Assembly (NCBI GenBank): GCA_019421365.1
Contig: JAHZFJ010000014.1
Coordinates: 1 to 46,951 of the forward strand
Length of the DNA: 46,951 nucleotides
Direction: 5' to 3'
From: Lachnospiraceae bacterium
GTDB lineage: Bacteria > Bacillota > Clostridia > Lachnospirales > Lachnospiraceae
Positions within the stretch are counted from its first letter, which is position 1, and every line of letters begins with the position of its first letter. Shown piece after piece: positions 32,262-42,477 of the stretch. The position numbers and the translations under genes were made by a program. The notes under the pieces were generated by a model. The model saw only the letters and a program-made list of their open reading frames with translations, did not search any database and was not told where the DNA came from.

Positions 32262-34124
32262 TTAAACTTCTCTGTAGTCTCCGTCTACTACATCATCTGC
32301 TTGATATGAATCTGTAGCACCAGCAGCACCTGACATATCAGGACCTGCTCCAGCAGCACCACCAGCTTGTTCATATAATTTAGCAAATAAGTTTTGAGCA
32401 CTTGTCATTAATTTTTCTTTTGCTGCTTTAATATCTGCAACTTCACCTTCTGACATAACTTCTGGATTGCTCTTTTCGATTAATTCTTTTAAGTGAGCTA
32501 AATCAGCTTCTACTGCTGCTTTATCGTTAGCATCTAATTTATCTCCAGCTTCTTCTAAAGCTTTTTCTGTTTGGAATACCATAGCATCTGCATCGTTACG
32601 AGTATCTATAGCTTCTTTACGAGCCTTATCTTGTGCTTCGAATTCAGCAGCTTCTTTTACTGCTTTTTCAATATCAGCATCTGACATGTTAGATCCAGCA
32701 GTAATTGTGATGTGTTGTTCTGCACCAGTACCTAAATCTTTTGCAGATACATTTACGATACCGTTTGCATCGATATCGAAAGTAACTTCGATTTGAGGAA
32801 CACCTCTTCTTGCAGGAGCAATACCATCAAGTCTGAATTGTCCAAGAGATTTGTTATCTTTAGCGAATTGTCTTTCACCTTGAACTACGTTGATATCAAC
32901 TGCTGTTTGGTTATCAGCTGCTGTAGAGAAGATTTGGCTCTTCTTAGTTGGGATAGTAGTATTTCTTTCGATTAATTTAGTAGCGATACCACCCATTGTT
33001 TCAATTGATAATGATAATGGAGTAACATCAAGTAATAAGATATCTCCTGCACCAGCATCTCCTGCTAATTTACCACCTTGGATAGAAGCACCAAGAGCAA
33101 CACATTCATCTGGGTTAAGTGATTTACTTGCTTCTTTACCAGTTAATTGTTTTACTTTATCTTGAACAGCTGGGATTCTTGTAGAACCACCAACTAATAA
33201 TACTTGACCTAATTCACTTGCAGTCATACCAGCATCACGAAGTGCATTTTGAACTGGTGTTGCAGTTCTTTCTACTAAATCATGAGTTAACTCATCGAAT
33301 TTAGCACGAGTTAAGTTCATATCAAAATGTTTTGGACCTTCTGCTGTAGCAGTGATGAATGGTAAGTTAATGTTTGTTGTTGTAGCTGATGATAATTCTT
33401 TCTTAGCTTTTTCAGCAGCTTCTTTTAATCTTTGAAGAGCCATCTTATCTGTAGATAAGTCAACACCTTCTGCTTTTTTGAATTCATCGATCATATATCT
33501 TGTGATTCTATCATCGAAATCATCACCACCAAGTCTATTATCACCACTTGTAGCTAATACTTCGATTACACCATCACCGATTTCAATGATAGATACATCG
33601 AATGTACCACCACCTAAATCGTATACCATGATTTTTTGTTCATGTTCATTATCAAGTCCATATGCTAAAGCTGCAGCTGTTGGCTCGTTGATAATACGTT
33701 TTACATCAAGACCAGCGATTTTACCAGCATCTTTTGTTGCTTGTCTTTGAGCATCGTTGAAATATGCAGGAACAGTGATAACAGCTTCTGTAACTTTTTC
33801 TCCTAAATAAGCTTCTGCATCAGCTTTTAACTTTTGAAGAACCATTGCAGAGATTTCTTGTGGAGAATATTTTTTATCATCGATTGCTACTTTATATTCT
33901 GTACCCATATGTCTCTTAATTGAAGAGATAGTTTTATCAGAATTTGTTACAGCCTGACGTTTTGCTGGCTCACCAACTAATCTTTCACCAGTTTTTGTGA
34001 ATGCAACAACAGATGGAGTTGTTCTAGCGCCTTCAGCGTTAGCGATAACAACTGGTTTTCCACCTTCCATAACAGCTACACATGAATTTGTTGTACCTAA
34101 GTCAATACCAATAATCTTACTCAT
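32262..34124 (-). CDS. dnaK: Chaperone protein DnaK
   Basis: 620-aa Hsp70. GIDLGTTNSCVAVMEGGKPVV (start), VYDLGGGTFDVSI, VLLVGGSTRIPAVQ and TPLSLSIETMGG are the ATPase and substrate-domain signatures. Length is standard. The start follows AGGAGGAATAAATT. In the hrcA operon under CIRCE control. Confidence 0.98.
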   Translation of the reverse strand: MSKIIGIDLGTTNSCVAVMEGGKPVVIANAEGARTTPSVVAFTKTGERLVGEPAKRQAVTNSDKTISSIKRHMGTEYKVAIDDKKYSPQEISAMVLQKLKADAEAYLGEKVTEAVITVPAYFNDAQRQATKDAGKIAGLDVKRIINEPTAAALAYGLDNEHEQKIMVYDLGGGTFDVSIIEIGDGVIEVLATSGDNRLGGDDFDDRITRYMIDEFKKAEGVDLSTDKMALQRLKEAAEKAKKELSSATTTNINLPFITATAEGPKHFDMNLTRAKFDELTHDLVERTATPVQNALRDAGMTASELGQVLLVGGSTRIPAVQDKVKQLTGKEASKSLNPDECVALGASIQGGKLAGDAGAGDILLLDVTPLSLSIETMGGIATKLIERNTTIPTKKSQIFSTAADNQTAVDINVVQGERQFAKDNKSLGQFRLDGIAPARRGVPQIEVTFDIDANGIVNVSAKDLGTGAEQHITITAGSNMSDADIEKAVKEAAEFEAQDKARKEAIDTRNDADAMVFQTEKALEEAGDKLDANDKAAVEADLAHLKELIEKSNPEVMSEGEVADIKAAKEKLMTSAQNLFAKLYEQAGGAAGAGPDMSGAAGATDSYQADDVVDGDYREV

Positions 34125-34186
34125 AATTTATTCCTCCTAATATAATCAATCCACACAGTTAATAGTTTGCGTAATTTTCAATTTAT

Positions 34187-34801
34187 TTAATTAACAACTT
34201 TAACCATACTGTGACGAACCACTGTTTCTTTATATTTATATCCTTTTTGGAACTCATCTGAAATGATGTTTTCTCCAAAACTATCATCTTCTGCATGCAT
34301 CACTGCATTATGAAGATTTGGATCGAATTCTTTACCTACTGCTTCAATTGCTGTAACACCAGCTTCTTCTAAAGATGTAACCATTTGCTTGTAAATCTTT
34401 TCGATTCCTTGAGCAAAGGCACCTTCTTTTTCTTCTTCTGTAATTGCTGCAAGACCTCTTTCAAAGTTATCTACAACAGGAAGGATCTTCTCAACGATGC
34501 TCTTAGCGCCGATTTCAAACATTTGTGCTTTTTCTTTTTCAGAACGCTTTCTAAAGTTTTCAAACTCTGCCATTTGACGCATTAATCTATCTTTTAATTC
34601 ATCAATTTCTGCATCTTTTTTATCTTTCTTTTCTTTTTTATCTTTCTTAAAGAAGGACTTAGATGATTTTCCAGTACCTTCATCACTTTCAGTCATTTCT
34701 TCTTCAACAACTGCTTCTTCAGTATCTTCTACTGTTCCCTCTACAGTTTCTTCAGTTGTCTCTTGATCTAACATATCTTCCATCTTTTCTTGATCAGCCA
34801 C
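34187..34801 (-). CDS. grpE: Nucleotide exchange factor GrpE
   Basis: 204-aa DnaK exchange factor. An acidic N-terminus (about 1-60), then a coiled coil (DELKDRLMRQMAEFENFRKRSEKEKAQ), and the C-terminal beta domain with PNLHNAVMHAEDDS and KGYKYKETVVRHSMVKV. The start is GTG at 34801 behind AAAGGTGG. Second gene of the operon. Confidence 0.95.
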   Translation of the reverse strand: MADQEKMEDMLDQETTEETVEGTVEDTEEAVVEEEMTESDEGTGKSSKSFFKKDKKEKKDKKDAEIDELKDRLMRQMAEFENFRKRSEKEKAQMFEIGAKSIVEKILPVVDNFERGLAAITEEEKEGAFAQGIEKIYKQMVTSLEEAGVTAIEAVGKEFDPNLHNAVMHAEDDSFGENIISDEFQKGYKYKETVVRHSMVKVVN

Positions 34802-34836
34802 TTTTCGACTACCACCTTTCCTCTAATCGGATATTA

Positions 34837-35865
34837 CTACTTTTTTTTGAATATATCGTCGAGCTGACTCATCATATTCTGAAGAGTTCCCACTACCCGC
34901 TCATAATCCATACGTTTCGGACCGATAATTCCAACCTTGCCATAGACACCTTCTTCTATCTCATAGGTTGCTGTTACCACAGAGCAGTCTTTCATCGACT
35001 CTATTGGAGTTTCATCACCGATATATACTTGAATACCACGATTTTCTTTATCTTCTCTCTTATCTGTAATTAAATCTGTCAGAAGCTTCTTCTCTTCAAA
35101 TGCATATAGTAGTTCCGAAGCTTTCTGCGTATCACTAAGTTCCGGATATTTTAGAATGTTCGTTGCACCACTTGTATATATCTCAAGGGCATCTTCTTCA
35201 TTAATTGCCTCAGCAACTGCATCTAAGATGTCACTTACGAGACTTCCATACGCTCCTGCTTGTTCTTTCATCTTCTGGATCACGGATAGATTAATATCAG
35301 TAATATCCAAACCTTGAAGAAATGTATTCAATAATATATTTAATTTCAGAATCATTTCTTTTTCTATTATTTGCGTTGATGTTATGAATTTATTCTTAGC
35401 AATGTTACCCTCTAAAACAATAACAAGAAGAATCTGTTCTTCATCAACTTCACTTAATTGTACGAACTTCACTTTTCTGTGTCGATACTGTGGTGTTGTT
35501 ACCATAGTAGCGTAGTTCGTATTCTTTGCCAACATCTTGGCAACTTGTTGCAAGAGAAGTTCCATCTTATCTGCTTTCTCAATTAGGATCTCCTTCATGC
35601 TTTGAACTTCTTGTTCCTTATCCTCCATCAAGGTATCAACATATAATCGATATCCCTTATCAGAAGGTATTCTACCAGCGGAAGTATGCGGTTGAATAAT
35701 ATAACCTAATTCTTCTAGGTCTGACATCTCGTTGCGGATAGTTGCAGAACTTAGATTCAAATCGGTATATTTTGATATCGTCCTCGATCCAACTGGCTCA
35801 CCCGTCTCTAAATAATTACGAATGATCGCCTGCAATATCTTCCACTTTCTATCATCAAGCTGCAC
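34837..35865 (-). CDS. hrcA: Heat-inducible transcription repressor HrcA
   Basis: 342-aa repressor that binds CIRCE and falls off on heat. Winged helix at about 1-75 (ILQAIIRNYLETGEPVGSRTIS, SSATIRNEMSDLEELGYI), GAF-like core and C-terminus with YGKVGIIGPKRMDYERVV. The start is GTG at 35865 with AAGGAG 7 nt upstream. It heads the operon and lies 50 bp downstream of CIRCE. Confidence 0.96.
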   Translation of the reverse strand: MQLDDRKWKILQAIIRNYLETGEPVGSRTISKYTDLNLSSATIRNEMSDLEELGYIIQPHTSAGRIPSDKGYRLYVDTLMEDKEQEVQSMKEILIEKADKMELLLQQVAKMLAKNTNYATMVTTPQYRHRKVKFVQLSEVDEEQILLVIVLEGNIAKNKFITSTQIIEKEMILKLNILLNTFLQGLDITDINLSVIQKMKEQAGAYGSLVSDILDAVAEAINEEDALEIYTSGATNILKYPELSDTQKASELLYAFEEKKLLTDLITDKREDKENRGIQVYIGDETPIESMKDCSVVTATYEIEEGVYGKVGIIGPKRMDYERVVGTLQNMMSQLDDIFKKK

Positions 35866-35917
35866 CAGACCACTCCTTTCTTATTATATTCAATAAGATC
35901 TATTAGGTTTTTGATTG

Positions 35918-35944
35918 TTAGCACTCATTCAAGTAGAGTGCTAA
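35918..35944. promoter_or_regulatory. CIRCE operator of the hrcA operon
   Basis: TTAGCACTC-N9-GAGTGCTAA, exactly the CIRCE consensus (9-bp arms, 9-bp spacer). It lies in the first ~35 transcribed bases of the predicted transcript, where HrcA represses it. Confidence 0.97.
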
Positions 35945-35957
35945 TATCTTTATAAAT

Positions 35958-35986
35958 AACATAGCACTAAGGAATTATTTTGTCAA
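35958..35986 (-). promoter_or_regulatory. Sigma-A promoter of the hrcA operon
   Basis: On the minus strand TTGACA (35981-35986) and TATGTT (35958-35963) with 17-bp spacer. Transcription would begin near 35951, with CIRCE starting about 7 bp later. Confidence 0.7.
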
Positions 35987-36070
35987 GGAAATTTTCAAAA
36001 AAATTAAGAGTAAACTTATTATGACAGTAAAATCACACAAATTACTACATAGTAGAAACACTCCTTAACT

Positions 36071-37369
36071 CTATGGTTTTAAAGGAATCTTTTCTGTATT
36101 TTTCTTATATTCATTGTATTCCTTACTATAACGAATGAAATATTCATCACCATCAACTAAAACGTTATACTTCATAATTTCTATGCAAGCATCGCTAATC
36201 GCACTATATATGATATCGTATTCATCTCCATCCCCGGTATTCTTCCAGGGTATAATCTGTATTGGTCTCGAAACACTCTTAAACACATTATCCGTGATCT
36301 GTGGATTAATAACTCCACTTATAAGAATCGCACGTAGCCCAGCTTTCTTGTTTCCTACATTGGTAATGGTATTACCTTTAATAATTGGTTCTTTCCAATT
36401 CATAATACGAATTGCATCTTGATCACAATTCGTAATCGTATTGTTAAGAATTTGCACATTCGTATGTAATTTATTCTGTGAATACTTATGTGTTCCTATG
36501 GAACGCTCCAAATTCTTGAACGTACAATTAGATATTGTTACATTCTCATTGGCAGTTTTATCGTACGAACTCCAATCTGCGTGAAATCCATTAGTGCTCT
36601 TATCTGGTGTATCTAAATTTATTGCTTCTTTGTTGTTATTATAAGAATCCTTATGATTCTTGAACGTACAATTCTTAACCATTACATTCTTAGACGCATC
36701 CATCTCAATAAAGTGACCACTATACATGTTTTGAAAGGTTATTCCGGTTATCTTAATATTACGATTATGGCACATCATAATTCCAACTGCATCTTCATCG
36801 TAATTCATATCGATACTTACTGTGCCTTCTCCGATTAATGATATATTCGATTCACCATCATACTGCTTATACACACCCTTTTTGCTACTTTTTGAATAAC
36901 CGCAAAACTGAAATATAGACTTAGATGCCGTGAATTTGTTTGTTCCCGATTTTTTTCCTTTAATAATCTTCACTCCATCCTTTAATTTAATTGTTACATT
37001 GGACGGAACGTAAAGCGTATTTGTTATAGTATAGGTTCCCTTCGATAACTCTAACGTGCCACCCCCTTCTTCTTCTAGTTTTTTTAGATAAGATAGGAGT
37101 GTATAATAATGTTTCGTATATTTATTATAGGTAGTATATTTCGCTGATGAATCACATGGTTTTGTGTTTGTTGTAATCCTATATACTTTTCCACTTGCTC
37201 TAGCAGATATCGCAGTATGGATATTCGGAATTATAATACATACAATTAATAAGGTAAATAATAATCTAAACTTCTTTCGATATTTTTTATAGTAACCTAT
37301 GTACTCATAATTATCCTGACACTTATTAACACTTCCTTGTTTGATAGCAAGATTTCTCTTATGTAACAT
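36071..37369 (-). CDS. Secreted parallel beta-helix (pectate lyase-like) protein
   Basis: 432-aa protein with an N-terminal membrane/signal segment (FRLLFTLLIVCIIIPNIHTAISARA, about 34-57) after a cytosolic-looking stretch, then a right-handed beta-helix with many NxTxxN-type turns (NVTIKLKDG, NITGITFQNM-like, VTISNCTFKN, VQILNNTITNC). This fold is shared by polysaccharide lyases and glycoside hydrolase family 28. I do not recognise a specific catalytic set. It interrupts the hemW-hrcA order usual in Firmicutes. Plausibly it binds or cuts pectin or another polysaccharide. Confidence 0.7.
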   Translation of the reverse strand: MLHKRNLAIKQGSVNKCQDNYEYIGYYKKYRKKFRLLFTLLIVCIIIPNIHTAISARASGKVYRITTNTKPCDSSAKYTTYNKYTKHYYTLLSYLKKLEEEGGGTLELSKGTYTITNTLYVPSNVTIKLKDGVKIIKGKKSGTNKFTASKSIFQFCGYSKSSKKGVYKQYDGESNISLIGEGTVSIDMNYDEDAVGIMMCHNRNIKITGITFQNMYSGHFIEMDASKNVMVKNCTFKNHKDSYNNNKEAINLDTPDKSTNGFHADWSSYDKTANENVTISNCTFKNLERSIGTHKYSQNKLHTNVQILNNTITNCDQDAIRIMNWKEPIIKGNTITNVGNKKAGLRAILISGVINPQITDNVFKSVSRPIQIIPWKNTGDGDEYDIIYSAISDACIEIMKYNVLVDGDEYFIRYSKEYNEYKKNTEKIPLKP

Positions 37370-37518
37370 TATAGTCAGTCCCTTCTGTCAATTCATAATC
37401 CTTACTATTATATCACTGACAACGATAATTGTGTGAAATCATACTACAATTAGTAAATATTATCTATTCTATAAAAAATATCAATAATATGTTCAATATC
37501 CACGCACTCGCAAACCAG

Positions 37519-37608
37519 TAAAAAGACAACCCTCATGGTATTTATGCTGTTTCACGGATATTACATATTCGCAAAACAAACACAAACCTTTGAAAGATTG
37601 TCTTTTTA
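37519..37608. terminator. Terminator-like inverted repeat after hemW
   Basis: TAAAAAGACAA (37519-37529) pairs over 11 bp with 37598-37608, starting 15 bp after the hemW stop and ending in T-rich sequence. The loop is long (68 nt), so it is a weak call. Confidence 0.45.
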
Positions 37609-37623
37609 ATGTTGTATTTAAAA

Positions 37624-38859
37624 CTATAATAAGAACTCTGACATTACATAATTGCTTAAGTCAATACCACGTTCTGTTAAGATCAGATGATGATCCTTAA
37701 TAACTAATAATCCGTCTGATACCATATCTTTCACAATTTTTCCATAGATCTTGTCAAATTGAACCTCAAATTGTTGTTCAAATTGATTCATATCTACGCC
37801 CTTCATCATTCTAAGGCCTAAGAACATGCATTCTTCCATCTGTTCTTTTATCGTAAGTTGTTGTAAGTCTTTTCGTTCAAATCTTTCCTCGAAAGAGACA
37901 CTTGTTTCATTCTGAATTCTTGTTCCTTCTTCTATATATAATGCTAAGTCATCTTCATTGTGAAAACGAGTATTATTAATACAAGAAGAAGCTCCTAAAC
38001 CGAAACCAATATAATCAATACGCTCCCAATAAGAAGAATTATGCTTGCTTTCAAATCCTAGCTTCGCATAATTAGATATCTCATACCGTTCGTATCCTGC
38101 CTCTTTAAGAAGTTTCTTAGTAAGATAATACATCTGTCTATCTTCATCTTCAGATGGTAGCTCGCTGCCATCTGCATAACGTTCATAGAATGGCGTGCCT
38201 TCTTCAATAATTAAACTATACGCCGATATATGTTCAGGGTTTAGTTCTATAACAGTCTTTAGTGTACTCTCCCAAGTATCAACCGTCTGCCCTGGAAGGG
38301 CAGACATAAGATCAATATTGATATTAGTAAAGCCACATTCTCTTGCAAGATGATAGTTATGTTCAAACTGTTCAAACGTATGAATACGCCCCAGTAGTTT
38401 TAATTCCCTATCATTCACAGACTGTAATCCCATACTAATACGGTTAATTCCCGATTCCTTATATATAAGTAGTTTTTCCTTAGTTAAAGTTCCCGGGTTA
38501 GCCTCTATTGTAATCTCAATACTACTAGTGCTTTGCAGCGTTTGTTGATTATTCTCATTACTATTATAGGTATTCTCTATACCAAATACTTCATACACCG
38601 TTTCTAGAATTCTTCTTATATCCATAGGGTCGATACTACTAGGGGTCCCTCCACCTATGAATATAGTTCGAATATAATACTCCTCATTAAGATAGGAATA
38701 TTCTTTAATTTGTTCCACCAAAGCATCTACATAGCGTTTCTTATTCTCATTACTTGATGGACCTGATAAGAAATCACAGTAGGCACATTTGGCCTCACAA
38801 AAAGGAATATGAATATAAATTCCTATAGGATTTCCATTCTCTACCATTCTATTCTTCAT
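37624..38859 (-). CDS. hemW: Radical-SAM heme chaperone HemW
   Basis: 411-aa radical-SAM protein, coproporphyrinogen III oxidase-like, now viewed as a heme chaperone. The cluster motif is IPFCEAKCAYCDF (CxxxCxxC with the extra Phe typical of HemW rather than HemN), and FIGGGTPSSID follows. It begins within the end of lepA (11-bp overlap; a start at 38847 with GAAGAA is also possible), indicating translational coupling. Confidence 0.9.
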   Translation of the reverse strand: MKNRMVENGNPIGIYIHIPFCEAKCAYCDFLSGPSSNENKKRYVDALVEQIKEYSYLNEEYYIRTIFIGGGTPSSIDPMDIRRILETVYEVFGIENTYNSNENNQQTLQSTSSIEITIEANPGTLTKEKLLIYKESGINRISMGLQSVNDRELKLLGRIHTFEQFEHNYHLARECGFTNINIDLMSALPGQTVDTWESTLKTVIELNPEHISAYSLIIEEGTPFYERYADGSELPSEDEDRQMYYLTKKLLKEAGYERYEISNYAKLGFESKHNSSYWERIDYIGFGLGASSCINNTRFHNEDDLALYIEEGTRIQNETSVSFEERFERKDLQQLTIKEQMEECMFLGLRMMKGVDMNQFEQQFEVQFDKIYGKIVKDMVSDGLLVIKDHHLILTERGIDLSNYVMSEFLL

Positions 38860-40663
38860 CTAATTTCAATACGCTCATGAATGCACTTTGTGGTATCTCT
38901 ACGTTACCAACTTGTCGCATTCTCTTCTTACCTTCTTTTTGTTTCTCAAGAAGTTTTCTCTTTCTTGAGATATCTCCACCATAACATTTAGCAAGAACGT
39001 CTTTACGCATTGCTTTAACAGTTTCCCTAGCGATAACCTTGCTACCGATTGCTGCCTGAATTGGAATCTCGAATAATTGTCTTGGAATCTCATTCTTTAA
39101 TTTTTCACACATCTTTCTACCACGATCGTAAGCAGTTTCTGCATGAACGATGAATGAAAGGGCATCCACTTCTTCCTTATTAATAAGAATATCAAGTTTA
39201 ACAAGTTCAGATTTTTCGTAGCCCTTCATCTCGTAATCAAAGGAAGCATATCCTCTTGATCTCGATTTTAATGCATCAAAGAAATCATAGATAATTTCAT
39301 TAAGTGGCAACTCGTACTTAAGAAGGGCTCTCGTCTCTTCCATGTATTCCATACCAAGATACACACCACGTCTTTCTTGACATAATGACATAATAGCACC
39401 AACGAATTCAGTTGTTACCATAATCTCCGCATTAACAATTGGTTCTTCCATATACATTATCTCAGATGGATCTGGTAAGTTCGATGGATTAGTAACGTCG
39501 ATTACTTGTCCATCTGTTTTATGAACTTTGTAGATAACACCTGGTGCTGTTGTTACAATATCAAGATTATATTCTCTTTCAAGACGTTCCTGAATAATCT
39601 CAAGGTGTAATAATCCAAGGAAACCACAACGGTAACCGAATCCAAGCGCAACAGATGTCTCTGCTTCAAATTGTAATGCTGCATCATTAAGTTGTAGTTT
39701 CTCTAAGGCATCGCGTAAATCACCATACTTACTACCGTCAGCTGGATACATACCACAGTAAACCATTGGATTTACTTTTTTATAACCAGGAAGTGCTTCT
39801 TTACATGGGTTATTCGCATCGGTTACTGTATCACCTACACGAGTATCTTTCACATTCTTAAGACTCGCTGTGATATAACCAACCATACCTGCAGATAATT
39901 CATCACAAGGGATAAACTGCCCCGCACCAAAATAACCGATCTCAACTACATCCGCAGTTGCTCCAGTTGCCATCATCTTGATCTCAGTACCTTTCTTAAC
40001 CGTACCTTCTTTCACACGACAGAAGATAATAACACCTTTATAAGCATCATATACAGAGTCAAAAATCAATGCTTGTAACGGAGCATCTGCATCACCTTGT
40101 GGTGCTGGAATCTTCGTCACAATCTGCTCTAATACTCCTTCAATATTAATACCATTCTTTGCTGATATAAGTGGTGCATCCCAAGCTTCTAAACCAATAA
40201 CATCTTCTATTTCATTCTTAACACGTTCTGGTTCCGCACTTGGCAAGTCAATCTTATTGATTACAGGCATGATATCAAGGTCATGATCAAGTGCTAGATA
40301 TACATTAGCCAATGTCTGAGCCTCAATACCTTGCGCTGCATCAACAACAAGAATTGCACCCTCACAAGCTGCAAGGCTTCTAGATACCTCATAATTAAAG
40401 TCAACGTGTCCTGGAGTATCAATTAAATTAAATATATATTCTTCTCCATTGTTAGCTTTATATACAATACGAACAGTTTGCGCTTTAATTGTGATACCTC
40501 TTTCGCGCTCAAGTTCCATGTTATCAAGTACTTGTGCTTGCATCTCTCTACTAGTGAGAAGACCTGTCTTCTCAATAATACGGTCAGCTAATGTTGATTT
40601 ACCATGATCGATATGCGCAATAATACAAAAATTTCTTATTTTACTCTGGTCAATGTGTGCCAT
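38849..40663 (-). CDS. lepA: Elongation factor 4 (LepA)
   Basis: 604-aa ribosome-bound translational GTPase. G1 AHIDHGKSTLADRI, G2 RERGITI, G3 DTPGHVDF and G4 NKIDLPSA; the C-terminal LepA-specific part includes KLLEKQKEGKKRMRQVG. Standard length. The start follows AGGAGGAATATAG. lepA-hemW is a conserved pair and the gene lies downstream of spoIIP. Confidence 0.97.
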   Translation of the reverse strand: MAHIDQSKIRNFCIIAHIDHGKSTLADRIIEKTGLLTSREMQAQVLDNMELERERGITIKAQTVRIVYKANNGEEYIFNLIDTPGHVDFNYEVSRSLAACEGAILVVDAAQGIEAQTLANVYLALDHDLDIMPVINKIDLPSAEPERVKNEIEDVIGLEAWDAPLISAKNGINIEGVLEQIVTKIPAPQGDADAPLQALIFDSVYDAYKGVIIFCRVKEGTVKKGTEIKMMATGATADVVEIGYFGAGQFIPCDELSAGMVGYITASLKNVKDTRVGDTVTDANNPCKEALPGYKKVNPMVYCGMYPADGSKYGDLRDALEKLQLNDAALQFEAETSVALGFGYRCGFLGLLHLEIIQERLEREYNLDIVTTAPGVIYKVHKTDGQVIDVTNPSNLPDPSEIMYMEEPIVNAEIMVTTEFVGAIMSLCQERRGVYLGMEYMEETRALLKYELPLNEIIYDFFDALKSRSRGYASFDYEMKGYEKSELVKLDILINKEEVDALSFIVHAETAYDRGRKMCEKLKNEIPRQLFEIPIQAAIGSKVIARETVKAMRKDVLAKCYGGDISRKRKLLEKQKEGKKRMRQVGNVEIPQSAFMSVLKLDEE

Positions 40664-40778
40664 CTATATTCCTCCTGAGCCTACCATCGGCTTATTATCC
40701 ATATTACTATGAAGCATTATATCATAGGAACCTAGTAGACACAAGAAATTTGTACGTTCATTGCTGCTACTGCCACAT

Positions 40779-42161
40779 TTACTCTGGCGTCTCTGTTGTA
40801 TTTCCAGATAACACTTGATATATTACTTTTGCAAATGGTTCCATGGCGTTCTTTGCTTCTTCAACTGTATTATTTGACGTTCCTAATTCTACCAGTGTAG
40901 CTCTAGGTACCAAATGCAGATTATAACGATAACTCTTAAGATAAATTCTCTTCATTAATGTAGGATATTCCTTCATAGCTTGCAGTTCAAGTTGCAAACT
41001 GAATGCTAAATTACCTTCAAGATTTTCATTTGGGATATCTACATTATCCCCTCTTGAATTCCTACTGAGTCCATTGAATAACATAATTTGCGCAGTGTCC
41101 TTACCATCAATTTGGGTCACTCTTTTATCACCTTGATCACGATGAAGATCGATAATCACTTTAATAGAAGGGTTTTCCTGCAATATCTTCGTCACCCCTT
41201 CAAGCGAATAGGCGTAGGCTTTTGTTCCTCTATCAAAGCTTCCTCCCATCATATCATAGACACTTGTATCATGTATTACATTAATTCCATACTGATCTTC
41301 TAAGAGCTCCGTCAACCGCTCTCCTACACCGACAATTGTATCTTCCACTTTATTCTTTCTGCTATCTGCAAATGCTTCCGAAGCATGTGTATGATAGATT
41401 AGTACTTGTGGCTTATCAGAATTAATAGAGATTGTCAAATCTTTTTCTAATAATTTATCTACGTCAAATTCTTTATCAGTTGTATACGTAGTTTTGTCTA
41501 CTATGTAAAAATTATTAATTAGATATGTATAATCTCTTGAACTTTCAAGAGTATTGATTTTATTCATAAGACTATTGTTTGCAGCCACCGCGGAACTTAC
41601 TGTAGTTGTATCGTCTTCATAATAAGAATCACGAGGATTTCCTTCAACATCGGTAAGACCACTATCCACTAAGAGATCACTATTATGAGTAGAATCATCC
41701 TCCTCCGTGCTAGAGTTGTGGCTCATAAAACTATCACTAGTCATCAACTTCATTACTTCTATGAATTCGTTGTCTGTCTCCTCCACATCACCATTCATAA
41801 CCAACTGCATCTTCTCTGAAATTGTATACTGTTGGATTGGAAACATGCTTGTCATAAATTTGAATATAGGATTACTATCTTCTATCTCAGGTAGGACAGA
41901 CGAGCCCACTATGTATGAAAGATAATTTGACTGGTCTTGATAAAGAGATAAACTAAAATCACTTATCATCTCTTGTACAACCTCCCCAAATATATCTGAG
42001 AAATCTGTTTTTGTAGTAATAGCACAACATTTTATAATTATTATAATTGCAAAAAGTGATACTAAAATCCAAAACACTTGATGCAATGAATCCCACATAT
42101 TCCTTTTATCAATCTTCATATTCATACCCTTTCCAAAATCAGTAAAACTCCTTGTCCTCAC
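40779..42161 (-). CDS. spoIIP: Stage II sporulation protein P
   Basis: 460-aa wall amidase/endopeptidase of the SpoIID-SpoIIM-SpoIIP engulfment machine. One membrane segment (about 28-48) leaves the rest outside. ILIYHTHASEAF, IKVIIDLHRDQGD and LFNGLSRN mark the zinc-dependent amidase domain. The start given is GTG at 42161 with GGAGGGA just upstream; ATG at 42119 (MKIDKRN, after GGAAAGGG) is a possible alternative. Lies after gpr, as in Bacillus. Confidence 0.9.
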   Translation of the reverse strand: MRTRSFTDFGKGMNMKIDKRNMWDSLHQVFWILVSLFAIIIIIKCCAITTKTDFSDIFGEVVQEMISDFSLSLYQDQSNYLSYIVGSSVLPEIEDSNPIFKFMTSMFPIQQYTISEKMQLVMNGDVEETDNEFIEVMKLMTSDSFMSHNSSTEEDDSTHNSDLLVDSGLTDVEGNPRDSYYEDDTTTVSSAVAANNSLMNKINTLESSRDYTYLINNFYIVDKTTYTTDKEFDVDKLLEKDLTISINSDKPQVLIYHTHASEAFADSRKNKVEDTIVGVGERLTELLEDQYGINVIHDTSVYDMMGGSFDRGTKAYAYSLEGVTKILQENPSIKVIIDLHRDQGDKRVTQIDGKDTAQIMLFNGLSRNSRGDNVDIPNENLEGNLAFSLQLELQAMKEYPTLMKRIYLKSYRYNLHLVPRATLVELGTSNNTVEEAKNAMEPFAKVIYQVLSGNTTETPE

Positions 42162-42477
42162 ACTCCCCTCCCTTCCTTTCTTTCTTAATAATTCTTTTTA
42201 TATTATATTCTATGCATCTCGTATTATTCGATGAACCGCCTTCCATGAATCTTATCAAAACGCCCTTTCGTTCTATATAAAATTGAGAAATCAACAGAAT
42301 ACGGTAACATAATGCAAAACTCCAACTATATTTCTCATAACTTCTTACCTAACGCATATAACACAAAACACGTTACGTATCTAAGTACTGTTTTTTAGTT
42401 ATATTGAGTTAGGTAAGAAAAAAAATCTAGATTTTAATAGTTTTTCAAGAACTACTTGTGATGTTATTAATATATAG
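42162..42477. other. Intergenic region between gpr and spoIIP
   Basis: 316 bp without an ORF, holding the long hairpin at 42342-42419. Sporulation-specific promoters may lie here, but I cannot assign firm sigma-F/G or sigma-E elements. Confidence 0.5.
42342..42419. repeat. Hairpin between gpr and spoIIP
   Basis: TTCTTACCTAAC (42342-42353) pairs perfectly over 12 bp with 42408-42419; ATAAC/GTTAT extends the stem inside. An A-run follows on the + strand, so on the minus strand the T-run comes before the stem, unlike a classic terminator. Confidence 0.55.
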
